Shown here: positions 52,601 to 64,000 of the stretch, one piece after another
Layout of the letters: each line of letters begins with the position of its first letter
How positions within the stretch are numbered: position 1 is the stretch's first letter
DNA from: Bugula neritina
Taxonomy: Eukaryota > Bryozoa > Gymnolaemata > Cheilostomatida > Bugulidae
DNA length: 64,000 nucleotides
Assembly: GCA_964035545.1 (NCBI GenBank)
Contig: OZ037766.1
Location: 13,381,222-13,445,221, forward strand
Reading direction: 5' to 3'
Notes under the pieces: model-generated
Told to the model about the DNA's origin: nothing
The model's input: the letters and a program-made list of their open reading frames with translations, nothing else
Databases searched by the model: none
Program-made: the position numbers and the translations under genes

Positions 52601-53854
52601 TAGTGTCAACTTTAGGTTGTGCTGTGGGCCACAGCACCAGTTTTCTTTCCAAATTACTTTATTCCAAAATTTTATGAATCATTACACAATTAAGTCCCAA
52701 TAGTTACTGCAGGCTGCATGGTTTGCAGCATGTGTAGAAATAATACATTTGAAAAGTGGTTTTCCACTTTAATTCATGTATTCGTGTGAAAGCTAATTTT
52801 AGCTTCATACCTTTGAGGGCTACATAAATGTAGGCTGGGGGCCACATCCGGCCCTGGGGTCACCTGTTAGACAGCCCTGTTTTAAAGGCTACAGTCATAA
52901 TTAGTATATAAAAATACTCAAATCTCATAAAAGTCTACAATGGTAACAGATGGTTCAATTTAAAATAATTTACTTCTATGTTAAGCTAAATGTCTAGTCA
53001 TCATGTTGAGGACTAAGCAATGAACTCTTTTCCTTTTTAAAATTTGTAGCCATTTGAATCTTGCGTAACACTATTACTGAAGTCATTAATCCTAAGCATA
53101 TTGGCAATTAAACTTGCTATTAAATTATATGCACATAACTGTAGTCAGAAATAAATTTCTCTCTTCTTATTCTCATGTAAAGCAGCCTATATATTGAACC
53201 ATGTTTTAACAGATGTCCTTGTACAACTGCATACCCAATTGTCAGTAGTTTCTGAAAGATCTTCAATGAGTTTTTGCAGCTTTTCTCCCTCTCCACCTTT
53301 GGCTTGGAACTCCTTGACAAGATGACTGGCATGTTCATACTGTGACTCTGTGGTGATGGGCTTGATGACTTTGAGATATACAGTGAGAGTGTCAGCTAGC
53401 TTGGGAACCGGCAGCTTTGGTAAAGGCAGCTATAGATAAGGTCAACAATTATATTACATATTTTAATCAGGGAGTGTGCTATTTATATACAAGATGTAGT
53501 TTTGTCTCTGCGTAACAAAAGGACATCTCATATAAATGGTATACTCCCTGTTTAAACTATGAACTAATATAAATATTTGTTAGAATGGAAGTAGTGTTAT
53601 CAGTAGGTTAACTATACAATTTACCATTCAGTTTCTCTTAGATTTAGCATATATTTTACCAGCAATAATGCAGAAAATATGGAGCAAGCATATCTTGCTT
53701 TTGCCTTTTTGCTTTATCTAAGAAAACTAACTTTGAGATTCCATTGTGGATATTCTTCCAGATCTTGAGACTCCACCCTCTTCACATATTCCTTTACCAT
53801 TCGAGTAGTTCCCGCATTTGCATTTGGCGTGGTAGCGCACTTGTTGGCTGCCAT
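43617..53854 (-). CDS. CHAT: Choline O-acetyltransferase (15 exons)
   Basis: Makes acetylcholine from acetyl-CoA and choline in cholinergic neurons. Exons (minus): 53732-53854, 53235-53429, 51793-51911, 50984-51037, 49291-49465, 47674-47854, 47197-47426, 46980-47080, 46666-46797, 46192-46314, 45648-45849, 44808-44945, 44398-44528, 44068-44201, 43617-43780; every phase agrees, giving 733 residues. Seen: LPLPKLPVPKLADTL; LDDMYLLNSSPLPINSNPG; GQPLCMEQYYRLFSSYR; NRWYDKTMQ; catalytic His374 in NYEHSPSEG; TYESASTRRYRLGRVDNIR; FTLSTSQ; YGPVVRYGYGASYNP; IIFCISSF. Val500-Asp501-Asn502 and ISSF match choline rather than carnitine acetyltransferase, which has Thr at the outer two positions, and there is no peroxisomal AKL ending. 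The last exon is joined by a strong GTGAGT donor; if that site is skipped, the previous exon reads to a stop at 44009, an alternative C-terminus. No transporter gene is nested at its 5' end. Confidence 0.95.
46896..46948. repeat. GT/GC microsatellite
   Basis: Alternating GTGTGC and GTGT units in the ChAT intron between exons 8 and 9, near exon 8 at 46980. Confidence 0.93.
47495..47639. repeat. 29-bp minisatellite, five copies
   Basis: Five head-to-tail 29-base units of the type TATAGTCTGAGAAAGTCTGT plus nine more bases, with a few substitutions and no length change. It fills most of the 247-base ChAT intron between exons 6 and 7, starting about 35 bases past the donor in transcript order. 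Confidence 0.95.
51466..51607. mobile_element. MITE-like foldback element, copy 2
   Basis: 142 bases in the ChAT intron between exons 3 and 4. The left end CTGCGTTCCTATTGCTTC matches the reverse complement of the right end, CTGCGTTCCCATTGCTTC, with one mismatch. Internal sequence is shared with the copy at 61560. Confidence 0.88.
52537..52879. mobile_element. Non-autonomous hAT-type DNA transposon
   Basis: 343 bases in the ChAT intron between exons 2 and 3. It starts CAGCGGTGTCCAACC and its right end, reverse-complemented, starts CAGGGCTGTCTAACA. Subterminal GAGGGCCAC and GGGGGCCACATCCGGCC blocks are those of widespread hAT-like repeats in animals. Flanking 8-mers GTTTAATG and TTTTAAAG agree at 6 of 8 positions, as expected for an aged 8-bp target duplication. 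No transposase is encoded. Confidence 0.85.
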
Positions 53855-56800
53855 TTTAGTTTTTGTTGATTTACAGATTAATTCGTTTAGCTGCCCATTT
53901 CTATACTCAGTTTAAACTAAAAGAAAAGAACTTTGAAAAACACTTCATGTATTATTCCAGCCGCTATGAATAAGCTGTGATAAATACACGCAGGTATTAA
54001 TTCCTTAAATATGGAGTATTATGGACATACAACAGATACAAACAACTACACACAAACATCAATGCTAGAAATTTAAAGCCACGGCACACTTGCTTGTATT
54101 CAAGGAACTAAACATAAATAAATAATAATAACAATGTAGCCACCAAGATAGAAAATGGAGTTGCTTTGCCAAAATTTGTTTTGATTTACATAATTAACTA
54201 TATATTTATTTTTCTTGAATGTGAAGCTATCACACAACTATTGTCTATGGTCCTTTGCTTACCTGTCTGGACAAATTGAAATAATTTGAAGAACTGACTG
54301 CCAAAGATTGCTACTGAATGTTCTGGAAGGCCATTGCACTAACGGTGTAAGTGTTATAAGAAGCCCTATCAAAGATCACGCATTTGTGCATGATCAAATT
54401 AGGGTTCAGGGCCAAAAAATCAATAAAGTATAACAGGTTCATAAGAATATTATGTTGAAACATGTAACAAACCAGGCTTAACATTCTTGAACACTTGGAG
54501 GTGAAAAATTTGCGGGGAAATTGTTCTATAGCAGCATATATACAGTTCTATAGCATCAAGTACTTGATTGAAACTGAAAATTGTGAAAACAGTAAATTTT
54601 TAAAAAATCTGGTTACTTAAGTAAAAATTGTGTTTAAATACACTGAAATCAAAATTTAAGTATTGAAATTAAAAGAAAATAAACATAAATGCTTTATTCA
54701 AGAAACTACAATGTTTATATGTCAAATACAGTTTTGTTAAAGCCATTGTGTATTACAAAAAAGGGGAAACCATTAAAATAGCTAAACGATGTAATAAATT
54801 AAGCAAATTGCACTCACCAGGACTCTGTCAGCAAAAATTGTTGTGAAAATTTAATTCTGCCAAATTGGTTAAGCAGCTGCACGTACCGAATTACAGTGAT
54901 TGTATTGAACTATCAAAAGAAGCGTATCAATATAAAAGATCCTAAAGGGATTGATTTGTAGTGTAGTAGAAATTCTTGAAGAATGTACAGTAAACATAAT
55001 AAGAAATCAATATTTGTACATAAAACATTTATATGTGGCATGATGAACAATTTGACTGGGCAACAGCTAATACTTTACTAAAGGAATTCAGTTTGCCAGA
55101 ACTATTTAAACTAAACTAATTTATCTAAACACTTGATAGAACTTGTTAACAAATGACAATATTTTATTTAGGCAACAACTCTGATGTAAAACCCAATTTT
55201 TTTCATTGGCTTTACACAGTACATGACACATGAGACTATAACACAATTCTGGATATGAAAAGATAAGCCTTAACAGCTCAGTTGTCAAAATGTGTAGATG
55301 GACTAAAATGTATTATAAGTACATTGCCTAAAACTTTACTTATTACGTCAAGTTTAATAATGGTTTCAAATTTAAAATATACAGTGTGGCTAGTTTTAGT
55401 TCAACCTATTATCCGCCTGTTTCAGAATTGTCAATAAAAACTGGTTAATAATTAATTAATGATTAATGCACATGGTTTGAATAGCTTTTAATGCAGCACT
55501 AAAAGAACACTATAATTGATTTTACCATTTAAACATCATACACAAAGTAGTATATTTTTATCATGATAGTACTTTTCTAGCTATGAATTGTACCAACTAC
55601 TAATTATATTCAATTTTAAACTCAATAATCATTAGATTTGAATGAAACATGTATACACAAGCCATTAATCCAGATAATTGATAAAACATGAGAATATACT
55701 AGTAGGTAGATAATATAACATTAAGTTGCAAATAGGTTCTTGCTTTCAAACTTTCAGCAGGCCAATGCCCAAAAGTTGAGCCTTTAAATTAAATGCACGC
55801 CAAGATACCATACAGTCATAATTTGAACTTTTCCAATCTTGATTTTTATTCACAATTTATTAAAATCTCATCTTCAAAGTATTGAAGAAGTATCATCAGA
55901 TGGAAAGGAGCTAAGTGAAAAGCTTCATTAGAACAATATGAAGAAATCAGAAGCCAAATCAGATTACTTGCCATTAATAAAGCACTGCCCTAGGTACTCA
56001 TTGTAGAAGAATAGCATTGATCATGCAGCTGGATAAGTTTTACAGACCTGAGGGGTTTACAACTGCAGCAATAACTCTCAACTATAAATTTCCAACAATT
56101 ACATAAAAGTTGCAATTAATTTGCTAAAGTATTATAGTGTAAGTGAAAGATGAATATATTCTATTATTGATTTAGCAATTGGTAATTTCATCAGCAAATG
56201 GTTTCTATAACTTCAATCTTGCCTATAATTGGCTTATGGTGTCTATAAACATGATGGCCAACAAGAATGGTTCATTAACTATACATCAAATACTGACACA
56301 ATTCGGATGGCCTGGCACTTCTATACTATGAGCATTTACTTTGTGCTTTAATTTCTAAAATATCTAATGCAGTAAATTTAACCCTTTATTCTGTGTAATT
56401 ATGTGTAATTAATTTTATTGAAACTACAGAAAAAAGCATGTTTTTGGGAAGAGGCTGCAAAAATATCGAAGCACCAAATAGAATTGAAAAAAATTAAAAG
56501 TAAAGTATAAAATACTCAAAGGTGGGCCCACAAAACACTAGCTGACTAGCAATTAAGTAGTAAAGTGAATACAACACTCAATATTTTACACACACCCCTT
56601 AGATTAGGTTTCACACACAGCCAAGTACATTAACTTCTTATATAACAAAGCATACACTAATTAATAAATAACCTCTAGATGACTAGTCCATAGAAAAGAG
56701 TTGACTCAAGTAGCCTTCACAATATAAATTATTTACAAAAAAATTAAGGTGAAACATCACGGCCTGTTATTATTAATCAAGACTAGATCATAAAAGCTAT

Positions 56801-56869
56801 CAAAAAAGCTTACAGAATAATAAATTCTGAGTTCATAGTTGTAACATTGCAAGAAGATTGTTAGTCAGT
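53855..56869. other. Region between ChAT and the cyclase-like gene
   Basis: About 3 kb of AT-rich DNA upstream of the ChAT start codon, up to the stop of the next minus-strand gene. It has no reading frame of useful length, and I saw no exon of the vesicular acetylcholine transporter. It should hold the ChAT promoter and perhaps untranslated exons. Confidence 0.6.
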
Positions 56870-59800
56870 TTACACATCTGTAACTACCTGACTTTTCTGT
56901 TTATTTTCAATATGTTCTTGCAGGTTCAGTATATAATCTTCAGTAGTCATACTTTCATTTATTTTGATTTTGTCAAAGTCTATATTACTGAATTGATTAA
57001 AATCAATATCGTTAATAGATTTATTGGTAAAGAAATCGTGTGCGCTGTGTCTACTGGAGCCAGGTCTGTAGTTATCGTATTCAGATTCCGCTCCTATATC
57101 GCTGAGATTGGGATCACTGCGGGAGAACTCGCTGCCTACCATAGATGACATAATACTCATGTCATCGTCAAACAGCTGAGAGTTGGACATGTGTGAATTT
57201 CTATTGTATCGAGCTCTCCTCTGATATGGTAAGTTTAGCACCTCCTCGCTTTCACTGGGCAGTAACTCCATACTCTTACAGTGTCTCAGCGTAGAGCCCA
57301 TTGTGCTGGCGGCACCCGCAGCCGTCGGCTTCAGTAGAGCCAGTAGTTTACTCTCTGCCCACTGTAGCCGCTGCAAAGGATGCTCATGCTCGTCCTGATC
57401 ACGTGACTTAGAGGACGTTGAGTATGGCTCTGTCTCATAGTCTGTATCACCTACGAGACTATCACAGTCTGCAATGTCACTTTCTATCTCGCTATACAGC
57501 TCTCCTACATTCTGCCCCGACACCTGCATACGCTGCAGTTTGCTCATGAACTTGTTGGAGGGAAGCGCCACGGCCGGGGCATTCTTTCGACTATACTTCT
57601 GTTTGGGTGCATTACCGGACTGAAAGTGATTTCTATTGTCGTAAGTGCCATAGTCAGTGCTGTACATGTTATCATACTCGGTTATGTTCGAGTCGTAAAT
57701 GTGACTTACATTTTCATTGTCGTCGTCTGACAACTCTGACTCAGTGGCGATGCTGACAGAAGGGTCGTGGAGAGATGTGCCAGATCCAGCTGACCCTGTC
57801 AGCATCTGTCCATTAGTCTCCGAAGATGCTGACTGATGGATATCTGCTGGAATATTGTCCCTGCTTAGCCCTGGTTCACTAATATCATGTGGTATGCTTT
57901 CATCTGCAGCTGCCATTGCTTCTTCTATCAAGTTTAATAATCAAATCAGAAACTACATTAAAAGTCAAACTTTGCTGTAAACTTTAAGAATTTCTTATTT
58001 AAAAAGAGTGCTTAGGTTATGCATAGACTTAGTATTATCACAGCAGCATGACATTACTGCACAGTAACTTCTGCCAGAGAAAACAGAACCAGACTGATAT
58101 TTTCAAATGACTAAACTAACACTACGTTTCCATGATTTGCATTTAGCGAATGGATTTTTCATTTGCCTCATGGAAATAGTTTCATCGAAGCAAAACCGCA
58201 ACTATAAGTCAATGCAAACCGCAAGCACAAATTACTCCGTAAGGGCATCCATTCACATAATGCGCATGTCATGGAAACGCAGTGATTAGCAGTTACCAAT
58301 ACTATACATATTATACATAAATACCAGCAAGTCGCTCAAAGCCAAATATAACTTTACATTTATTACCTTGCAGACAATTTGTGTTTTCTGAGTACTGGCT
58401 AGTGATTGGCTGATTTCTACTCTTGGAGGGTGTGGTTGGTGGAGAGAGACTACGTATGGTGCTGGCAGCAGTCCTACTACCAGTGCTGTTGGAGTGAGAC
58501 GGATTACGTTTACGGGGCAGATGTGGAGACTTATGTAGACTCTCTCTTGTCTTAGCAAACCTGCACATTGTAAAATAAAATATAGCAGAGTCTACTTGCA
58601 TGCAGATAAAACCACACTAGTGTAGGAAATATTATATGATAAGCCTGCACACATATAGTTATGGTGATTATGAAGAGACAAATTGGAAGCTTATAGGGAT
58701 AAAAAGTTCTCCAAGTAATGCATACCATATACATTCATAGTACATACATGCATACAGTACATGCTGACTTAAAATCAAACGCAAAGACTGATAATCAAAT
58801 CTACCTATTAAGCTGCCGTTTGAGTAAAGGAGACAAAGATGGGTCAGCATTAATGTTAGGGAGCTGCTGATTGGTCAACTGCTGGTCGGTCATTCTGGCC
58901 ATCATGAGAGGGGAGTCACCATCAGGAGTGGTGCTGGTAGAGCTTACATTTCCTTCCATCGAAGTCTACAATTAGAAAACAAACACACACACTTGGTGTT
59001 TAGTGCGTGTATGACATTACACAATGGTGACACCATAAAGGTAGCACAGTTCAATAACCATTTCTATTCTACACCAACTTAAACTCACACTTTTTGCAAT
59101 AAACTACATTTAATTCATAATTATATGTTTTAAAGAGTTTCAAAGAGCTATAAATTCTAAGGTACGTGGAATAGCTTCATCACAGTCACTATGTATAGAA
59201 TTATCATGTATGTATATGCATGTGTATGTAATGTGTATGTATACGTATAGTATATGCACGTGTATTAGCATGTAAGTGTATGTAAATATGTGTCTAGTAT
59301 ATGTATAATGCTCAGATATATTCAACATATGATGAAATGAACTTAATTCTAACCCTGGTATGTTGCATTTTTATAAACTTTATTCAATGCATACTGAAGA
59401 GCTATAGAATTATCTGTAAACTCGAACCATAAGATGGCTAGCTAATACATATTCACAGCAGCCAAGTTAACATTCCGGTACAAAAATACTCTGTATAGAA
59501 GTGAAAAGGGGCAACACACCTGCATCTTATCAGAATAGACGCTACTGGCCATCACTCGGTCTAAACCCAGAATGAGTCCTTTTTTCGGCGGGTCCAAAGG
59601 TTTAACAGGTTGCAGAGGGGGTGGCTGGTGCACCACTGGCTGGTGTTGGTGGGGGGAGGAGTATATTCCCCGTAGCAATGGCACAGTATCCTTACAATCT
59701 TCGCTATCTTCCTGGTCAACTCGCTCACTGTGTAATCATATTGCAAGCAATTGCATATGAAGTTCATAAAACCGTTTTTTAAGAAAGAACTGTTAAAACG

Positions 59801-62800
59801 AAACTCTATACACACGCCTCAAGCAACATATGCTAAAATAAAGTCCAAACATATACTATTTTATATGAACATGAATTAGTAACACTCTGTGAGTAGAAAG
59901 AGAAGGCACGTTATCCATAGCCCTAGTACCTGCTGTACTGGTTGTGTATGAGCACGGGACTATCTCTATACGACGACTGAGAAGAGCTCCTGCTAGGTAG
60001 CCTTAGAGGAGGAGTAGAGCGAGTGTAGCTGAGGGCAGGAGACATCTTAGCCTGTGGGGGTGGAGATCTGGGAGCGGAGAATGAAATTCCACTGGCTGAT
60101 GTCATCGCTGTATCACACAAAATCAAGGACGGTTAGAGTTTTACAGCATATCACTGCCTGCAGCATGATGTGAATGGGTGGAGTATTAAGAACTATGGTA
60201 TAATGATACATTGAAGTGCAATTCTGTAAACTAACATATTTCTAGAAATCAACTGAAGATGTAATATAAAAATTCTGACACAGGCCCTTTGAACACATAA
60301 ATTACAGGCGCATTTTAAATAAAGCATAAAACAGATTATAATATATTTATATTTGGGTAAATTAATTATTACAATAAATCAAACTATAATTGCTGTATAA
60401 TTTCTCTACGTCTAAGCAATCTGCACATCTATGACAATGCATAGACATCATCAAACTATGCAGTACATATGTTTGTATTCAGTGCAAAGCAAACCCCTTC
60501 CTGCCCCACACAGTACCTCTTTGTGCACTGTGATAAGATGGTGATTTATATGAAGAGTCTTGGATGTGGGAGGAAGAGTTTGTGCTCCGTCTGCTATGGT
60601 TTCTAAATAAAGGAAGTTCACCAGCTGACCGGGGATGTTTCTTCTGCCAGCTGTGACTGTAGCAACATACAAGATCATTACATTCATTTCACCTGACATG
60701 ACTACAATTCATTATTTCTCTGAACATCAGACTGTACCAAATAAGGTTTTGCAAGGTTTTATTTTGCAAATCGATTATATTAAATGAGTATTACCTGTTC
60801 TCTGATTGGTTGGATGACATAGTAGGCTGTTGTACGTCTCCATAGAAGTCAACGTGCCCCTCAGGTGTGTGTGTCATCAGGTGAGCAGAAGACACTGGCG
60901 GGTTCCCTGAAGCACAAATAAACATTAAATAATGTAAGTCATGGTGTTATAAATATTCTATATATATCCCTACAAGCACCATCACCACGCATACTTGTAC
61001 TTAATTGCATCTATAAAATCATAGAAACCCACAAAAGCTTACAACCATTTGATTGAAACTTATCATGGACAAGATTACTTTCCACAGCTTTTACTGAAGC
61101 ACTACATTATATAAAAATGATATATAAATTATAAATAATTATTGCAATTTATAATTGTACAAACATACAAATAGGGCATACCATAAACCCATCAACATTT
61201 ATTTGATGGAAATCTATTTGCTAGAGGATGCAAGAAGGTATTCACAAGGCAAAGACATACCAGTTAGATTAGCCTGAGTAAGAATGATGGTTCCTCTACT
61301 GTCTGAAGAATGCAACCTCTGGATAGGGGGAGTTCTGTTCTTGGCGTAATGCACTGCGGGGAGCTCACACGGGGACATTGATCTGGAGGACACTTTAATG
61401 AGCGACGAGCTTTCTGGAATCTATGTGAACAATTAAACCCAACATTATATATTAAGTCTAATATTTTAACTAAAATATTATATATAGAGTAATATTCTAA
61501 CATACATAGAGTAATATTCTAACATATACAGAGAAATATTTTAACTAAAATTTATAAGCTGCGTGTCCACTGCTTCGAATGAATCCGTATGGGTGTTCAG
61601 TCGGATGAATTTGTGGCTACGGTTTGCATGAACTTATGGTTGTGGCTTCATTCAATGCAACTGTTCACACACATCGAATGAAAGATCCATACGCATAATG
61701 CGAAGCAATGGTAACGCATTGATAGAGAAATATTGTAACCAACATATATGACAATTAATATTTTAATAAAAGCAATATTACAATACCTTATTCCTAATAG
61801 TGTAGCAACTACTGAAACAACATTAACCTTGCAAATAGTTTTACTGAACATTTTCAAAGCATGATGGTTTTGGTGAACATAATTTTTCAGTAATCTCTAA
61901 TATTCTTCTAAATAACACTTAATTTACAGGTTGATAACCTAGTATTACAAAAATTATTACAATTATCTGTTTATTCAGTTTTCCTTTCTGTAACTGAATA
62001 CCGAAGCATAAACTCAGGCAATGATTGATCAGTATATATAGAAGGCTAGCTATATACTATGCTGACCCAGCAGCATATTGAAACTTGTACAAACCTTGAA
62101 AACATTATCTACAGTAAATCCACTCTCCTTACTAAAGTTCCGAGTAAAACTGCTGCTTGGTGTACTGCCTGTGGAGTTGCTGTGCTGCAGCAATCCTAAA
62201 ACAATGAAAATGCTATGCATGCTAAGAATACTGTGTGGCTGCTACCAAACATGGTTGCTATCAAATTACAAAAAAAGATTTACTAAGTAAAGTTAACACT
62301 AATACGTAATGCACTGGATGGTGTACATATAGAAGGTTAACTATGCTACCCTATAAACATATTAAAACTTGTACATTTATTGGGTACCCTAAAAAAGACT
62401 GAAGTTGACGTTTAAGAAAGAAAAATCTATGCAACTCAAATAAACCTAAAATTCAGCTCAAATTCTAAAATTTGTTGACCATGCCCAGAAAACTGATAGA
62501 TTACACAAACTATGAAGAGTTACAGGAAGCGGTGGTGTGTAGTACCTGGGGGCCATTCTGTCTTCATCTCATAGCTGGGTATCCTAACTCTAGCCTGAGA
62601 CGGCGCAGACTGGAATGGGTATTGTTGGCTGCTGATCACCACTGTCTCAGCTTGACTCAAAGTCCCCACAGAATGGTTGTGGACTCGAGGTGACCTGATA
62701 ACAACCTTCTTAATACAGCAATTGACTTGTGTGGGATTGTATAAAACAATATTAAACAATACTATCTTAAAAAAATTATTGGAAGTAAAAACACGATTTT

Positions 62801-63833
62801 ATTACATCATCCAAAAATCTTAGCCAATCAAAAGGAAAAAGACTATAAACACATACAAACTTGCATTTGACAGGATAATATCTAGCAGAAGCAAACTGAC
62901 ACGTGCAGAGTTGCCTCACCTTGAACGCTGATAGACTTCAGTCTGACTACCGTCACTCTCATTATCACTGGCTATAACAGACTGCAGACGTCTGCTCACC
63001 ACAATGTACGGCTGCAGCTCTTGTAACACGGGCATGTTGCCGTGAGACCGCGGCTGGAACTGGAATCGTCTCCTCAGTATTTGCGCCACTTCTTTATTCA
63101 CCTGCGAGAAAAGCACAACCAGTTATGGGACAAGCATAATCTATCTTGTTGTATTTCAACGAGTAACCCAGCACTATAATTAAACTCAAACCACTCTATC
63201 AGTCTGTGCATTCAGCAGCTAAAAATAAGAACTAAACTGGTGACCTTTAGGTCAGCTACACCATATGACATAAGCAATGAATACAGAGGGACATTTTGTT
63301 GACAGCAAAGATCACCTGAATATGATTTACTTTTCCAGAAAGTTCCAGCATTCTAGCCATCTCGACTGCTGGTCCCCAAATGTTGTACTGAGGCATCTTA
63401 TATCCCAACACTCCTTCAACCACGGGGCCTATTGATACTCCTAAATGCACCAATCAGCAGTGAACAACAAATACTTCAGGTACGATACAAAAATTTAAAA
63501 TACAAAGGAAGTAAAGATTTACGAATAAAATTGGCGATTCTAACAGAATAAAACATTCGCAATAGTTTATTATCTCAAACTACTTGTATAATACAAAATA
63601 TGATTTCCAATATCACAAAAAAAAACAAACTAAAAGACCACTTCTCATAGCTATAATTATCCACAAGTCACTTAGCCAACCGTCAACCAGAAGCGTATTA
63701 GAAACTAACCAGCTCTGAGCACGAGATTTCTACCAGCCATTGCGTTGAGCTGCATGAGACAGTGCTTCATATCGAGTAGGAGGTCGACTAACTTGCACAA
63801 GTGTTTCATTGCGTAGTCTTGCTCACCCCCATG
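56870..63833 (-). CDS. Class III cyclase-like protein, 3' part, long disordered tail (13 exons seen)
   Basis: The gene continues past the right edge; only its last 962 residues are here. Exons (minus): 63710-63833, 63316-63440, 62920-63101, 62546-62694, 62095-62195, 61261-61420, 60795-60906, 60517-60656, 59930-60107, 59520-59727, 58805-58965, 58367-58560, 56870-57924; all phases agree. The first three exons encode the end of an adenylate/guanylate cyclase homology domain: GVSIGPVVEGVLGYKMPQYN, then IWGPAVEMARMLELSG and NHIQV. Against mammalian adenylate cyclase C2, the adenine-binding Asp is Asn and the transition-state Asn and Arg are Glu and Met; parts resemble C1 domains instead. The remaining 840 or so residues are Ser/Pro/Thr-rich, without membrane spans, and end in Thr-Asp-Val, a class I PDZ-ligand pattern. 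Likely a membrane adenylate cyclase relative, but upstream exons are needed to say. Confidence 0.82.
58120..58284. mobile_element. MITE-like foldback element, copy 3
   Basis: 165 bases in the last intron of the cyclase-like gene. The left end CACTACGTTTCCATGATTTG matches the reverse complement of the right end, CACTGCGTTTCCATGACATG, and both continue into GAATGGAT. Confidence 0.9.
59205..59310. repeat. Degenerate GTATAT/GTGTAT purine-pyrimidine tract
   Basis: About 100 bases of imperfect ATGTATGTATATGCATGTGT-type sequence in an intron of the cyclase-like gene. Confidence 0.75.
61486..61527. repeat. Short direct repeat
   Basis: Two near-identical copies of a roughly 21-base unit containing AGAGTAATATTCTAACATA in an intron of the cyclase-like gene. 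Confidence 0.8.
61560..61718. mobile_element. MITE-like foldback element, copy 4
   Basis: 159 bases in the intron between the exons at 62095-62195 and 61261-61420. The left end TGCGTGTCCACTGCTTCG pairs with the reverse complement of the right end, TGCGTTACCATTGCTTCG; weaker complementarity runs further inward, so the element can fold on itself. Confidence 0.92.
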
Positions 63834-64000
63834 CTACATACAACAAGTTATAACACTTATACTCATTACAAAGTAAGGCTCAACTACCAAAGGCTAAAGT
63901 TAAAACTTCAACATATATTTTTTCTCAAAATAATTAAAAAAATGCTGAAAATGAAAATTGCTGAGGAAAAATGTATGAAAATAACAAAATTTCAGCTGTT

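Noticed and set aside
53120-53338. Minus-strand frame as a separate small gene
   Set aside because: It is part of ChAT exon 2 read through its donor into the intron.
44398-53854. Carnitine acetyltransferase instead of choline acetyltransferase
   Set aside because: The GRVDNIR and IIFCISSF segments and the LDDMYLLNSSPLPINS region follow choline acetyltransferase; there is no peroxisomal AKL-type ending.

Overview
This is a stretch of AT-rich animal nuclear DNA. It holds eight protein genes with long introns, GT-AG splice sites and many AT/GT microsatellites. Acetylcholine signalling genes, a mitochondrial DHODH, sepiapterin reductase and a class III cyclase-like gene point to a bilaterian invertebrate. 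A lophotrochozoan is my guess from gene style only; the sequence does not settle it.

Layout. 245-1744 (+): sepiapterin reductase, 3 exons. 3037-18090 (-): a nicotinic acetylcholine receptor alpha-type subunit, 12 exons, with an intronless DHODH gene (7853-9040, -) inside its largest 3' intron. 18091-23448: gene-free. 23449-25442 (-): a two-exon gene for a 565-residue protein I do not recognise. 26623-27797 (-): ribosomal protein L12, 3 exons. 27798-35130: non-coding, dominated by an uninterrupted 3.35-kb (AC)n array at 30279-33629. 35131-42335 (+): UDP-N-acetylglucosamine pyrophosphorylase, 10 exons. 43617-53854 (-): choline acetyltransferase, 15 exons. 56870-63833 and beyond the right edge (-): the 3' part of a gene with a class III cyclase-like domain followed by a disordered tail of about 840 residues.

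For the six complete multi-exon genes, every exon junction I propose keeps the reading frame through to the stop, and the summed lengths are 255, 633, 565, 165, 540 and 733 residues. These exon models come from reading splice sites by eye and have no transcript support.

Functional themes. The window carries both an enzyme that makes acetylcholine (ChAT) and a receptor subunit that senses it, on the same strand. The vesicular acetylcholine transporter, which in vertebrates, flies and nematodes is nested at the ChAT 5' end, is not visible here. The other genes are biosynthetic or housekeeping: tetrahydrobiopterin, pyrimidine and UDP-GlcNAc synthesis, and the ribosome.

Repeats. Four copies of a short foldback (MITE-like) element lie in introns of three genes. 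One hAT-type non-autonomous element with a degenerate 8-bp target duplication lies in a ChAT intron. There are also a 29-bp minisatellite, a 16-bp tandem repeat, a duplicated block of about 120 bp upstream of RPL12, and several microsatellites. I saw no rRNA, tRNA or CRISPR.
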